In this document: one piece after another, positions 35,345 through 49,800 of the stretch
How positions within the stretch are numbered: position 1 is the stretch's first letter
Layout: each line of letters starts with the position of its first letter
From: Ustulina deusta
Lineage: Eukaryota; Ascomycota; Sordariomycetes; Xylariales; Xylariaceae
DNA length: 64,000 nucleotides
Assembly: GCA_023159155.1 (NCBI GenBank)
Contig: JAJNNX010000011.1
Coordinates: forward strand, 558,001-622,000
Reading direction: 5' to 3'
Position numbers and translations under genes: made by a program
Notes under the pieces: model-generated
The model's input: the letters and a program-made list of their open reading frames with translations, nothing else
Told to the model about the DNA's origin: nothing
The model's database searches: none

Positions 35345-38300
35345 TTAGTATGCAAATCGTAGCTCGTAGCCGGTCGTTGTGCGGTATACGCTGTGCGCCG
35401 AGTTCCTGTCCCCTTCTGGGACGTCGACCGCCATCAATTCCCACTCTGTCTTAGCCTGAGGCACATGTAAATCCACCTCGGTCACTTCGAGAACCATGTC
35501 TTGACCTTCCGATAGTTCCCGGATCACATCGTCGTCCATCTCGACCTCCAGACCTCCCCCAAGTACACGAACGGCTCGAGTAAACCTTGTGGGATCGAGT
35601 TTCCATTTAGCAGTGACTCGAGAAACAAAGTTAGACAAACTTCGCTCCGTTAGGTACACTGCTCTGTGCAGATCACGCTTGTCTATATTGACGGACTGCT
35701 TTTTCGCAATGTAGAAACATGCAATTGACTTGACTGGCTTCTCGGTTGGCGGTTTATAGGACGGATCTACTCCAAGTGCTTCGATCCAACAACTTAGATT
35801 GCCGTCATCGTCAGTTTTCGTAGCAATTTTAGTAGGCTGGTCCGACAATTGGCGGGAATCACTACTCGCATGTCTCTCTACCCATTGTGCCGCGCCTGTA
35901 GCTTGCGACTGTAAAGACAACGAGCTGGGTGAGGGCGAAACTAGTGAAGATTCGGCTACCGAGTTTCTCGCACTTCGAGCTCGCCAAGCTGCACTCTCTT
36001 TTGAATCAACCCTCGATAGATCGACGGATTCTCCAGAAAGGCTGACTGGGTGAAGATCCGGATCGTCCGCATCATCCCCCCGTAAATAGAGGATGCTCAC
36101 GGCGCGAGTGCTGCCAAACATGTCTTGTAGTGTTTGGAGCTTGAAGTTCAAATCATCTTCAAGCGACGACCGCGGATTCCCACCACTGCCACCATCCGCA
36201 GAGCTCGCCGAGGACATGGACCAGGTTCGCTTGTGTTTCGGTGCCTTTCCGGGGCGCTGGTGGTCCTGTGCCTTAGCATGCGCGCCTCCTCGCTTCCGCT
36301 TTCCAAAATCCTTCCCGCCACTCTCCGCTTGTAAAATTTGTTGCTTTAATTTGTCAATCGTCTTCTTGACATGAGCCACGTCGTTGGCTAGCTTCCTCTC
36401 AGCGCCATGGTCTCGAAACAACTTCACTTTGCAGTAGCATATTTCGAAGACCGGGTCGTCGGGAGGGGGTGACTCGGCCGTGGATGCGACACTCGTTTTT
36501 GCACAAAGTCGCACAGGAATTCCCTTGACACCCTTCGAGTGGCTGAAGTCAGTAGAAAGAAAGTTAAAGCGGACCGCAATGTTACACTCAGCAGCACTAT
36601 TCGCACCGGGCGTCCAAGTCACACAGAACCCATCGAACGAAGAGGTTTCGAGTTCGATCCGAGTCCTCTTATCGTCACCTTCGGCCGGCTGTCCTGCCTC
36701 GACGTACTCAACAGCTTGGAGCTTGCCTCCACGCTGGTGTGCCTCGTTTGTCCCACGACCTTCTTTCCACAGGCTCCAGCAGACACCAGGCTTCTGTCGT
36801 TGCTGGTCATCCTCAAACGAGATACGTATAAAAGTACGGTATTTTGTTCCGGGGACAGCGGGTAACACCGAGCCAGTGTCTATGATGGATAAGGAGTACG
36901 CCTGTCCCTTGTTGAGATACGTGACCGGGATCTCGTCGGCGTGCTTAATCATAGCGGTGGGGGCATTCAAAGTGCAGTGGAAGCGGAACTTGTCTGCTGT
37001 CGGCGGTAGCACATGGGCCATCCCTATCCCAAACTGCCTAGGTTGGAACCCCATTACCGGCGGTGACTGGGAATGGAAAGTCGCATCCATAGAGCCCATG
37101 CGCTCTACTCGACCGTCTGAACTGAGTGGGGAGCCATCGTGGTCCATTGTCTCGTAACCAGTACCATGGTGGACAAATGACGAAGGCGCAAATGAAGGTT
37201 GCTGGGGAGCCGGCTGTATGAACGGGTTGAAGGGTTGATGGAAATGCTGCGGTGCCATGGCAGGTTGGAAATGGGGGATGTCCATCATTCCGCCGGGGCC
37301 AGTATGGATGGCGCCGTCGCTCGTAGGAAGAGACAACGGGGTGTTGAGACCCATTCCTATCCCGAGGGACGGCGTGTGCAAGTCACCAGCCTGAGGATGA
37401 TAAAGGGTATTCGTACCGCCGGGCGTGGGGGTATAATAGCCCGGTGGCTGGTTCGCAAAAGTGCTGAAGGAGAAAGAATTGGGGTCTAACAGCGAAGGCG
37501 TGAATCTCCACTCCGCGCCGGAGGCCCGTGGCGTGGGATCTTGATCCCGAAAGGCATCTGGGCCGGCATGTTGGTGTCTATAAATGTCGGGCTTCTAGTC
37601 AGTAGCTGATCATCAATTCAAGAGGCTTAGATCCACTCCGTCTCGCAGGTGACTTGTCGCAAAGTTGAGATGCACTCCTGTAAGAGATGTTATCCAACAC
37701 AAAATGGGGGTGGGCTGTCGGGGTTACCCCGCGTCCACGCTCGCGCTCGCGCGTGCACGCTCCTGGGCAAGGGAAGCTAGGTAGCTGTGTCGCAAAACCG
37801 CCTTCTTCAGCTGGCTAGGCGCAGTCGCCCGTCCGCACCGCCTTGTCCATCCTCCCTGCCATAAAAAAGAACAGAGCGGAAGAAAAGAAAATGCACTCGT
37901 TCACGAGAGGCGAGGGTATGAAGAGCCTGCAGAGGGCATTTAGACAGATGAAGTAGGAATCACACGTACCGCTCAGGTGTCGGGACGTGAGGGCCAAGAC
38001 CCGTGTTGTCTACTGCTAAGGGTGGCTGAGACGCCGCCGCCGACGATGCTGCTCCTGTTGTGCTGATCTCGGGGAACTGTTGTCGAAAGTTGGCGAGCAG
38101 CTCATCGCCAGGCTTCTGTGAACTGGTTCTGCAAAAAAAAAAAAAAAGGCCCGTCAGCACGGTACGGAGGAGCCCCCGAGGAAACAACTGCGTGTCAAGC
38201 ACGTGCACAGGCGTAGGACAATCCAAGTAGAGAAGTACTCCGCCAGCCGAGGGACTACCGCGGCTCTGGAACGGGGGCGGCGACCGCAACTGTCGAGAAC

Positions 38301-38481
38301 AGCCCCGAGCATACTCTGAGACTAGTCTCTAGTGGCATGTCATGTCGCCCTAGGTCAACCGCACAGGCACGCGCATGTATCCTGCGCGGTCTTTGGTGCT
38401 TGAGAGAGGAGAGAGAGGGAGGGGGGGGGAGGGGGGGAGAAGTCGAGTACTGGTCAAGCTTGCTCACCTTTGACGGAACAT
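35345..38481 (-). CDS. grhl: Grainyhead-like (CP2 family) transcription factor
   Basis: Exons 38481-38468 (14 nt), 38128-37970 and 37577-35345 join to 2,406 nt (801 aa). Introns are 339 bp (GTGAGC...T-run...GCAG) and 392 bp (GTACGT...CTGAC...TATAG). The N-terminus starts MFRQ and has DPTPR, EWRFTPSLLDPNSF and YYTPTPGG. Residues about 254-453 are the CP2/Grainyhead DNA-binding domain (FRFHCTLNAPTAM, TYLNKGQAY, YRTFIRISFED, CWSLWKEG, FNFLSTDFSHSKGVKGIPV). A basic segment (GKRKRGG, KHKRTWSMSSASS) follows, and residues about 680-785 form a C-terminal module with KSIACFYIAKK and LSEGQDMVLEV. In Neurospora the fungal GRHL regulates cell-wall remodelling and conidial separation. Length and full domain set indicate an intact gene. 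The short first exon and both long introns are predicted from frame and splice signals only. Confidence 0.87.
38403..38445. repeat. Purine tract (GA/G-rich) in Grainyhead intron 1
   Basis: GAGAGGAGAG changes to G-runs of 7-9 bases broken by A. It is inside the first intron, downstream of the 14-nt exon. The minus-strand transcript would be C/T-rich here. Confidence 0.8.
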
Positions 38482-41400
38482 TTAGATAACGAGCCCATAC
38501 GGTCGCTGCCACCAAGACAGCAAAACCGTAAAGAGTAGCAAAATGAGCCCGGCCGCAAAGATGTTTCCAAATGGGGAAACTAGATAAGACGAGGTCCTTT
38601 TCAGGCACAAACCCCGACTCGTGGGCGGATATTGACGTCGAAGCTTGCAGGTGAAAAGACACCAAGGTATCTAGCAGGCACAGGTATGCAGCGTGGGCGC
38701 AGGTGTGTGGCTGTCTCGGACTTGAGCCTCGTCGTCGGGCGTAGCCTGGCCTGGCCTGGTGTGGTGTGGTGTGGTCTTGTCTTGTCCTCCTTGGTGCGTG
38801 TTGGTGGAAAGATGATGAAACAACCGACAGACAGGCTATTACTTCAGTGGGAAAGGAATCCGACGGACGATTTTGCCGTAGCAGATCCGGGGGTGGACTA
38901 TTATGCGCCAGGCGAGCTCGGTGAGAGTGAGGGATGAAGCGATTAAATGGTTGGCTGTTGGTCCAGCAGGCAGGCAGACTGTCAAATCTGCGGCCACAGT
39001 CCCGGTACAGGTCCAACTCCCATAGGCTGGTGAGGGGGGGGGGGGGGGGGCGCCGATGGCTGTTGACACAATGGACGAGCAAATGGATAGTGTTGTAGAA
39101 TCGGTAAGCCTGACAAGCGAGTGGTGAGGGGTGTGCGTGTGTGCCGTACCAGCGTGGTGGGATTGGAATTAATACATGTCAGACAGAATCGCACGAGGCC
39201 GTATTACTACAACAGCAATAACAACAACAGCAGCTTAACAACACAAGGCCGAGGTGAAAACAGCGAGCGAGCGTGATGGAAGCCAACCAAGAAATACAAA
39301 AAAAGGAAAAAGAAAAGAACGGTAGGAAAGGGGAGAGAGAGGAAGCGACCGACGATTTGATATCCAGATGGACGGATGGCTATGCTATGTACGTGTATAT
39401 GTATGGATGTCTGTAGGCAATGTGTATGTAAGTATGTATGTAGGCATGTATAAGTATGCAGACTGGCTAGACGGACATGGCGGGCAGGCGAGAGAGAAGA
39501 AATGAACTGGACAGGGCTAAACTAGTACTAGGTGGTCTCCGGCCGTTTGAATTATTATAGGAATAGCCGTCGCTCGCAGGTGAGAGGGCAAAATGAGGTG
39601 GGCATGGGCTGGGTGTGGATACAAGGTTCTGCGGCAGAGGTAAGGTACTTGTTCGGCTGCGACCTGTCTGTGGGAGTGCGAGGCGACATGGACTGGCGAC
39701 GACGAGTGGCAGCGCGAGGTGCATCGTCCCCAGCAGAGGCAATACCTAGCCCAGAGCAGCTGCAACTCCAAGCAATTTGATCTCCGTGATCGTCGCAGGG
39801 AGAAGGGCGAAGGCGATAAACGAAGGGACGAAAACAAGAGGAGAGAAGCCGGCCGCCGGTGGGAGAGGAGGTCGAGTCCTACCCAGCGTACATGACCTCC
39901 CGAGGTACCTACCTATTGCGCTCTACTGGAATGCCTACTGCTACACTAGGCACTACCGCTGGTGCAGCCATCGGTCGCTATAGGTGGCAGACGAGGTGGT
40001 TGTGGTCGGTATGTGGTATGTGGTGAAAGCAACTAGATCCTTGCTCCGCCTGGGTCCTGGGTAGGGTTCTGCCTGGGTACATTTCACCTCCGGCTAGTGC
40101 CTCTAAGACGGTACCTCGCTGCGCTGCGACGAGTGCCTGGCTGCGCACTGGGTTGGACTGAGGATCGGGAGGTGGGGGGTTGAGATAGGTGTCCGGAGGG
40201 GCGTGTCTCTTGGAAAAATAAAAGTCGCTCCGCCGCCCCACCCGGCCCTTGTCCACTTCGAGTCCCACACCTTAGTACCTTACCTCGTCTTGTGGCTTCC
40301 GGGAAAAGTCATAGCTGTATACCAAGTACCTAGTGTAGAGACTGGTGCCCATACAGTTGTACCTTTTGGTAAAAGTGTCCCGGACCGTCTGCTCTCCCTC
40401 AGTTCGCCTCCAGTCGACTTCCTAGTAGGTATACTTGTTTTATTTTATTTTTCACTTTTATCTATCTTTTTCTTTTCTTTTATTTTTTTCATCGCGCCCG
40501 GTCCTAGTCTGGTGCAGATGCACGCAGACCTCCCTGATGTTTTACCCATGTCCATCCACACTTTGTCTCTCCACGTCATTCTCGACAGGCGGGTATTATT
40601 ATATGCAACCACTTACTATACGTTTCATCGACCTCTGCCAAGAGATTTGTTTGTTGATAATAGTCTCGAAGCACGAGGGTGCGTGACTTAGGAGGGCCTA
40701 TCCACGGGATCATGATAGATATGTGCCAAACTTCTGTGCAACGAGAGAGGGATCTAAGGGGCTCGGTGCATCCTCAATAGATGGTAACCTTGTTTCTTGT
40801 CCTTGCCCCTCTAAGTTTGGGTGCAACACATGAGCTGCGCTTGGGAACTAATTTAGCCTTCAACTATTTATTCTTTTGCTGGTTATCAACACATATTTTG
40901 TCAAGTATCAGTGTAGATCATCATGTATTCTCCAATACTTTGCTCCATACTGCCTTCTTACCGTAGCTAATCAAACACACCTCGTGCTATGCAGCAAACT
41001 ACCTAAAACATATTTCGTTACATGTACCTGAGTTTGCGCCCCTCTCCTAGATCGTCCGTGTTGTACATACGTTGTTGGCATCCGAACTATCGTGTGAGCG
41101 GGATAAAAACCATCTTCGACCTACCCGTCCTCTTTTTTTGCACTGAGATATCTAGGACTCTTCAAATGCATGAGGAGATACAATACAAGTAAACATGTAG
41201 TGCCCCTTATCAGCCGTCAACCCTTCTCAATAGCAGTTTCCAGCCATCCGCCTCGTGTTAATAGAGCCGGTGCAACTCTGAGGCATACGTACACCTTACG
41301 AGCATAAAAAGCATAGTAGCATTGCCGTTTTCTTGAGCCATGAAAAGGATACCACATTTTTTCTCAGTCCGACGTTCTCTCTCCCAATACTTGCCGGGTT

Positions 41401-43734
41401 GAGAACCCGGTGATCCGGGTAAAAAAGATGATCACAACAGTGATAAATGTCTTTTAGCACCAGCATCTTTCACTTTCATGATAAAACAACAAGTATAAGC
41501 CGTGTGGATGACTGATGTGGGGATAACACGATGGCACTGTCTTATTCTACCTGCACAAGCTAGAAATGTAGATGTCTACCCTCCATGCTCGCTCAGTCAT
41601 GTGGTTAACAAACTGTCTGTTCATTCGTATTAAGTCACAGTGTGTGGTCTTGGCGCCGTTTATGATGCGTGACTCTAATCGATGCATTGTTAATGTGGAA
41701 AAGCAGCCGTCTATCTACAGAGGGGCGTAGGCCATGAAGAAATAAAGCTTTGTGTCAAATTATTCTTGTGTTTTTCTTTGCTATACATGCGTTGAGCGTC
41801 ATGTGCCCAGCTAACAATGCCTCTATTGAATTCTGTTACGAAATGTGTTTGGGGGGTTCCAAGAAAATAGTCTAAGTGTTGTGGCCCTCGTAAATATGAG
41901 AGTATTTCGCAGATTCTGTGCGGTATGTAGCTATCTGCCCTGGTTTGAAGTACTTGAAGGTTGGATAGTATATACTTATCGGCCGGTACGGAGGCTGTGA
42001 AAAGTGTAATTGATTCTGAATTGCGTTTTAAGAAGAAGGTGGCTAGTTTGTCGTATATGCCATATTCGGTCAAATCGGATTATGAAGGTCTCTGTTTGCC
42101 CCCATGTTAGGTTCATGCTATTTTTTGACAGCGTACAACCCATATTGGTTTTGTGCGTTGCTTCAAATTGCGGGAGATTTCGAAGCTTTGGCGAACTCAT
42201 CAACTTGATAACCTCTAACAGTGTGCATGGTCCATGCAGATTGAAACTTGTTTTTTTTCCCCCCTCCAATGTATGTCTTGTAAAAGACCAGAACAAGTTC
42301 AAGTAGATAAAACGGTGCAATACCGAGCCGCGGGGAGGTCGCGGATGATGTATTTACTTGGCTTGGGGAGCCCTGGCTCTAACGAGATCTCGCATGCGAG
42401 CATCTTTGGTTCTCTGGTTCCTGTGTCAGGATCTCGCTACGGAAGTCAAGGTGTGGGTATGCCGTGAATATGTGTGGTGGCGCGAGGATGCCGGAATTCT
42501 CCAATGGGTGATCTTTGTTCACAATATCCAGGGCAAAATGAATTCTCTGCTCTCTCTCGAGCGGTTTCATGATATGCTGGCAACCCCTTCCTGTATAACC
42601 AGAATGCGGAAAGATCGTCGTGGTGTTTCGAGGATAGATAAGTAGGTGCTTGAGCAAAGGCAAGTTAGACAGAAAAAAGAAAGTAACCAAATCTGAGCAC
42701 ATGTCAGCTGATAGATACTATTGTTGCAGCATGGATTTCGGGGGTTAGAACGGGGTCATCGCTGAAGCTAGCAGCGCCCTCGGATTGCAGTACCTAACCG
42801 TTCTCTTCATAGCGCAGTCCATATCGGCAGCGAGGCACTCTGCAACCTGCACATGACACGCACTTAGATTAGACGAAATTGTTGCGCAACCGCCTACACC
42901 GCTCCAGTGGTGAGACTCGCGAGAAGAGTGTTGACAAATAGGGTGAGCCCGGTAACTTGCCACGAACGCCGCACGAAATCAGAGGGCATTTCGACAGGAT
43001 CCGTCCAGCGACCAAAGCATGGGAGATACCCATTCCAGCACTGATGGTGAACCAGGACACAGACCTACAGTAAGAAGGCAGTGTTGTACTTACTAAGCAT
43101 ATCACCGCTGTAATGTACTACCTACGTCCGTGTGCAGTTTTGGCTGTTAAGACATCCGCTTCTGGCAATAAATTAATAACTAGGCGTACAGTCCACGAGC
43201 CCAGCCTTAGCACTGTACCGAAGTCCTATACTATACTCCATACGCGCAGTAGTCCTGGTCAAGGCGGGTCTCCAATGCGCCGCATCTTCTCTAACTTACC
43301 TAGCCCTTTTCTTCCACCTTTCAGTGGCTACCCCTACCTACGTGCGACCTATACTCTCTCCATACCTACCTACATACATACATGTACCCAGAGTATACAG
43401 GTGGTCTAATAATAGTGACCCTTGGGTGTATACCTCGGGTGGCATGCCTTGGGTAGTATACACTGGGTCGCAGTGTAGGTAGGTATACGTCCGTCCCTTC
43501 GGAATTTGCCTCCCGATACGCGCACCCTATATTCACCATTCCCCCTTCAATGGAGATGGGGTTTTCTTTTCGGCTCACTACGCGATAGGACCTGTTCGCT
43601 ACCGTGGAGGTATATAGCCCATTTTGCGCTTGCATGCATTACCGTAGATATCGTCTTCTCACCCTACCTCCCACTTCGCGAAGACATCATGTCTGCCTAC
43701 ATACCTACTTACATTTTTTTTACATATGTACTTA

Positions 43735-43828
43735 CCTAGTACGCATACCTAGTATACATACTTAGTATACATACCTAGTATACATACCTAGTATACACAC
43801 CTGGTACACATGCCTGGTATACATACCT
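43735..43828. repeat. 13-bp tandem repeat, about 7 copies
   Basis: Unit CCTAGTATACATA with drift to CCTGGTACACATG. It contains the TAG/CTA word common in this window and lies in non-coding sequence. Confidence 0.85.
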
Positions 43829-46800
43829 ACATGCCCAGGTTGGGATGCATGCCTGGGATACATACCTAGGCTCGAGAACTACCTGGTTCCCAGTCCGCAT
43901 TAACGTCAATCCTATTTCGGCTGCATTGCTTGTATAGCAGACCAGTCGCGCAACAATTGGCCTGGAATCACACACTACTGGTAGGTAACGTTTCGCCTCT
44001 TGCCAGCCCGGACGCGTGCTTTCGTGCTCTTCACCAATCCAAATACCTATACCTACACCCAGTCCTATGAAGACGGCGGAATCGCGCACGCGCACAGCCT
44101 ACGCAGAGATAAACAACAACCCCCCCCCCCCTCCAAACCGTCGTTAAGTTGACGTCATGGAATCCCGGGGATATTTCTAATCTGGACCCCTGCCGCCTCA
44201 CGGTCCCGTCGCTTGCCTAGTTTGGCACCTTCGGGCCATCCGTCTCGCAAGTCATCATCCTCAACTCCAACGCCGCTTAACCTCCAACATCACCAGGTCA
44301 GTGGCCGGGTCACGAGCTTCTTCCATCGACGAAGACCTCGCGTCCGAGGCATTGCGGCCAGAAACACGTCATTATTACGTACGGCCGCTACGGACCGAAT
44401 AAACGTGGCTTTTGCCGACCTTGGGAATCCGCCGCCGTTCACACTCTTCAGTCTCAGCAGCTTCTTGTCTCACCTGGCGGTTTTCGACTGATCCAGTCTC
44501 TTAGTTGACCAAGACATTGCACCATCATGGCCGAACGAAATCTGTCTTGCTTTAGTCGGATCGCTTCCGAATCATCCTGGTTCTCTCTAACAAGCTAGTA
44601 CATTTCCACATAACGCAGCTGCAGACTTAACTGGGCATTAGCGACACGCCGTCGTAGAGCAGAGTTGCCCTTCATCTGGCTAACTCTGGATCGCCGCACG
44701 TGCATCAGCACAGGTCAGCGGCTTCTTTCTTCTGCGGTGTCATCTGCGGTATCATCTACGTTTATTCCTAATCAACGACATGATTTTCTGATGGGGACCG
44801 GCGACGGAGAAAACGCAGGCGACGCTTCGGAAGCGGCACGTTCAAGGATTCAGGCAATTAATTACGCTATCGGGAAGCCCATTCATGTCAAACATTTATC
44901 TCATGACAGACTCGAACAAAACCCCACAGCCTCCTTCTCATGACTGCGTCCATCTCGACTGCAGTGAAGCCGGCAACGCCTGCGGTTCATGGCGGATCCT
45001 GCGCGATGCGACGTCACGGGAGGTGTCTTCTGTACAACATACCGGATTGCCCCCCGGCTCATTGTGAGTGGCATCCCCCCTGACATTACACCGCGTACGG
45101 TATGTTGGGGGCTAAATAGGCACTGCAATGATATACTCGATTGTCCTACACCACCAACAGCAACCAAACAACAACAAACAGTAGCCTCTGTGGGCAAATG
45201 TCTACGTGTCAGGTGAGCACGGTGCTTCACATCACTCCAGTCTCTACTCGAGACAGACCCGGCTATCCAATAGCGTATCATGACAGCCGTAATCTGAAAC
45301 ATGACGTTCCCGTCAACGTGCATCGGTGCCCGCACTTCCGTCTGTGTCATTAGACGCACACAAAACATTCCATAAATCATTGCGGGCAGAGTTCGAACCC
45401 TCGAGATAGTCGATAGTCAAGTCACTCGCTTGTGTGGACAAGCGCATGCACGCATTTCTCTCATAGTCCGCATGCCAAGCTTTTCGTCCAAGGTGATCTT
45501 GGTCGCATCTCGCGTAGCTGAGGATAGGTATACTATTCTGTTCAGCCACAAAACTAGTACACTATAGTCAGCTCGATGGTATGCGACCTATGCTAGACCT
45601 CCTCTTGTCAGCTCACCCCACACGCAGAAGGCTCGTTGATACCACATTCATGGCGCTTTGCGATGCTACCTACCCGTCGCTGCATTCGCAAGCCTTCTTA
45701 ATAACATCTTCGATGTCTTTCTGTGTTGGACGTGGAAAATGCACATTCGTGACTTCAGCAAAATCGTCAATTAGGATCATGGCGGAAACAATTGCCATTC
45801 TCGGAACATACAATCCTTTGATTATCGTTCATCAACCCTGACTTAATAATATGCCGAAGGCATATATATATCCACATGTCGTCTTGTGCGCACACAGTCC
45901 TTATTATCATAACAGATTCATTGGACAACGTGGCGGATTGGTCCATTCCCCGTGCAGGAACAGGGGTAGGGATGATATGCTCGCCTTGACTATTTCCAGG
46001 CAACCGGTCCACGAGCTTGACGATGCTCGATCTCTGATTGATTTGATTAATTTGCCCATTTAGACCAACCCTTGCCGCAACTTTGCGTGTGCCTGCGCAT
46101 AGCACTATTGATTTCGAGTCTTGGTCAGCCGTCGCTGTTAGCCAAAGACGGCTAACTTATCCGGCCGAGCAGCTTTTTTGCAACATTGCGTTACAATTTA
46201 GCGCCGGCCGGCTGCAATATCACAGCCCGCGTCCCGTCTCCTTCCAGGGGTCGTGAATCGTGTGCTCATTGGCCCGGTAAGCGTTGTCACTCGCCTACTT
46301 CCTGGTATGCCTACCTACTACACGTACACTCACGTCTGGGTATTCAGGGTTCCTTTGCAGGCGCCGCATACCTACCTACACCCTTCCACACACGCTGTGC
46401 TTCATTCCTCATTTCATTGGGCTAATAATTTCACACACAAGTCCCAAGTGTCTTACTATGCAGCACTGATGTTGTTAATTGAACTAATAAGCACGAGGGT
46501 ACAATAATTACGTAGTTGACAGTTGACCCTGTCAATACTCTTGCATTCTATAGGACCCCGTAGAGTGTGTACATAGTATCTATCGAGTAGTGTTACACCA
46601 CCCAATAGTGCTTGTGGCGGTGCTCGATAATTAACCGTCAAAGGGACTTCCATGCACTTCGGCTTCTTTACCAAGACAGGTCCTAGAATTGACGATCATT
46701 CAGCTGCACCAGTTGCTCTCCCAACTTTGTTCTGTCTTCCCCAGACTGCCTCTCGAGATGGTATGTTCCCCGGTATGCTTAATTTCTCTTTATCGAACTA

Positions 46801-49800
46801 TAATCCCATCAAACCCGCACATCTCTTATTTTTAGCAGCTGGCTATACGATTGATTAGGCGAATAGCGTACCCCTCAAAGTAGCCCAGAATAGTCTCTGT
46901 GGCTTCGCGGAATACGGTAGTAGTGCCGGTCGGCAATATTGCTATCTACTAGAGTATGAATCAAGACCTAGCGACCGAAATCGTGCCATGCCGCATTTCT
47001 CCATCCGGGAGCCGCGATATAACTGAACCGCGATGGAACGGTGCACCCAGCAGCTCGGGTGGCCGACGATTCTACTCCCGTGTCACGTCGCCGTGGGTTA
47101 AGGGGTAATTCGGAGAGGCCGGTTATCAATGCAGGAGAGCTCGTGTTCGGCGCTCCGCAGACCCCCCATCCCGTGATTCCGTAGCACGGCTTCTGCCGGA
47201 GGTGGGTGGGCGTGCCTTGTTTTTATCACATCATCGTGCATGTCTCTGCACCGCCACGATGAGACCCTTTCGTCACTAAATGTCCGATGGTATGGTGATG
47301 TAACCCGGCGAGATCATTTTGTGCCACAAGAGCCAAACAACTGTCGATCATTTCCGCGAACGATAGGGCGAGCGCTAGGGCGGCCTTTGCCGTCAAGAAA
47401 AAAAGCGAATTCCCAAACCGTCGCTCCCCCTTGCAGTGTGGAGGGATAGTCAGAAATTAATTACTAGCTACTACGTTGGTAAATAGACCCCAGGATACAT
47501 CCATACCATTAATTGGTAGTCTATTCTTAGGCTTGTAACACCTTTCTGGAACCTTTCCCTTGGCCCCCGGGTCCGAGCTTGGGACCTGCAGCTCTAACTA
47601 TTCTACATCATAGGAGGAGGACCCTGAGCATATCCCTCCATCATAAGATCGGCCTCTTAAGCTATCACTCCTGGCAGGGGGCTTCGTATAACTCATGCAA
47701 AGCATTTTGACAATCCACTTGCCGCTTTGATCAGCCTCCGGCACCGTCATGACTGACCACGCGGCAACTCCTGCGTGACACTAAAAGCCATGTTATCCTC
47801 GCGAACTTTCCAGCTTATTCGCGATCCCTGGCAATATCCGTGGCATTCGTGTGGCGATATCGATGGAGGTACACTTACTTGCTACAAGCCACGACCACCC
47901 GTGGTTATCGTGTACCTTGACCATCCCCCTTACGACTCTCACCCGTCTGACGGCCGGATGATGTACACCTCTTGAGACAAGGCTACGAGGCTACTCCAGA
48001 CACGAGAAGATCGTCGTGAGGCCCTCGTGCTGCTATCGACGGGGTTTCCGTTCCGTCGGTAAGCTGACTCTATCCTCCGAATTTCATCACTGCAATTCAC
48101 GTCGTGTTCTAGATGAGGAGATATCCGGCGCGGAATTCACAGCCTATCAGATACTCCGGGCTTGGAGGTAGGGAGCAAGAGGCCCCCCTTAACCCCAATG
48201 GGCAAGTCACTACGCCATCTAGGCTCGGTGTAGTTTAGATGTGAATTGCAGAAAATTCATACAGAATGTCTTAGTCGTTACTGCCGAGAACATGATGAGT
48301 AAACTTCGAGGTTGATAACGAGTGCTTGGACACTTGGGCCTGCTAGTCAAAGAGCATTTACCATAGTAGCAAGGCAGTGAGGCTGTTGGGATAGGAGAAG
48401 TCTTCAAGATATAGAACTACCAATCATAATACGATGTAGTTGAGCAGTGTCACTTCTCCCCATACCATGTTGCGGTTAGTCATGCCCGACCAGAGGAGAA
48501 TACGTTAAGATAAGGATAGAACAATTCATACTTCATTGCAATCGTTCATTAGTTGCTGTCAAGGCGATGTCTCTCTGTACTTCCAATTCTAACGTTGGCG
48601 GCAGTATCTTTACGCCTCCTCTTTCGCGATATCAAATTATCCGAATTAGATTGTACGTGATACTTTCCCACGACTTGTAGATCATATTAGACTTCCAGGC
48701 CAAGACTGACAGGATGTACATCGCCGCACCAGATCAGGCTCAAGCGTGTCATTCCCTCCCGCAAATATACTTCTCATCGGCCCGGGACATGAAATGACCA
48801 GGAAAAAGCCCTGGTGCGCCCGTTTCTCCAATGAATACGGAGGGATTTGCATAAAGATGACCGATTCACTGGGGCAACTACTCGCTGATCTTCTCGCCGT
48901 TGTGGTCATATCAGGATCTAAAGCTTAAAATAACAGTCACCTGATAAAATACGTGGCATTCATGGCAGAAATATAAAGATAATAACCGAAGTCCTAATGG
49001 TAGCATATCCGGATATCTAGCGTATGATACCGAATCCATATATACCCCCGTGATCCAGAAATGCCAATCGAATGCCATAGAAATCTACCTAGAGTTGTCC
49101 GCCTTATGTAAACATGACGTCGCTATCTTTGGCTTAGATGCTCGGCGAATATTGTAAGAGCCTCACAAGCTCTCGCTTGATTTTCTATCGCTTCATCGTC
49201 CATTTATAGAAATGAGCATGAAATGTGTCATGATGTCAATACCACTTCGGATTGTCCTACCGACGGGCCCAAACAGGGTGCTCATGCCGGTGTGCCAGGA
49301 TCTCTTGATGATTAAGTATAACCATGGCCCATGATTGATATTGCTGCGCGCAGGGTTTGAACCCTTTCTTTGACTAGCCTACTAGGGTGGGTGTATTATG
49401 AATACGTGTTGTTGTTCAAGGAGCCTCAAACGGTATGATTGATCTCTCTGCTAATAATATAGAAACACTTTCTTTGTTCTAGAAATAGTCACATGACATA
49501 GTCCTTGCCTGTATCAAGACTACTTCTCCGTTCCGAAGCTTATCGGATCATGACACGTGGCAGCTGAATTCCTCGATGGTTGCCTAAATCCCGAGCGGAT
49601 GTTCTAACACTTCGATTTCTCTTCCACACAGCTGTCTGTGATCTCTCGGGTAGTTTTGAATGCCCATGTCAGGATCGATGCGAGATGGCCTAGGGTCATG
49701 GTTGTTTTAGGGCTCGCTGAGAGCCGGACACTGCAATGGGAACAACTTCTGTGTTGAGTCTGTGGGCATCAGGGATGAGGTGTGAGAGGACGATGGCTGA

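Noticed and set aside
38255..39082. 275-codon minus-strand ORF upstream of the Grainyhead gene
   Set aside because: Begins at TTG, overlaps the 14-nt exon and intron 1, and its translation is compositionally biased; more likely 5' untranslated region and promoter.
44213..44491. 92-codon plus-strand ORF
   Set aside because: Ser/Pro/Arg-biased translation with no family resemblance and no supporting splice partners.
45380..45460. Minus-strand tRNA suggested by GGTTCGAACTC
   Set aside because: No 5-bp T-stem and no matching acceptor stem could be built.
49330..49400. Minus-strand tRNA suggested by GGGTTCAAACCC
   Set aside because: Only a short palindrome; no acceptor or D arm in the required places.
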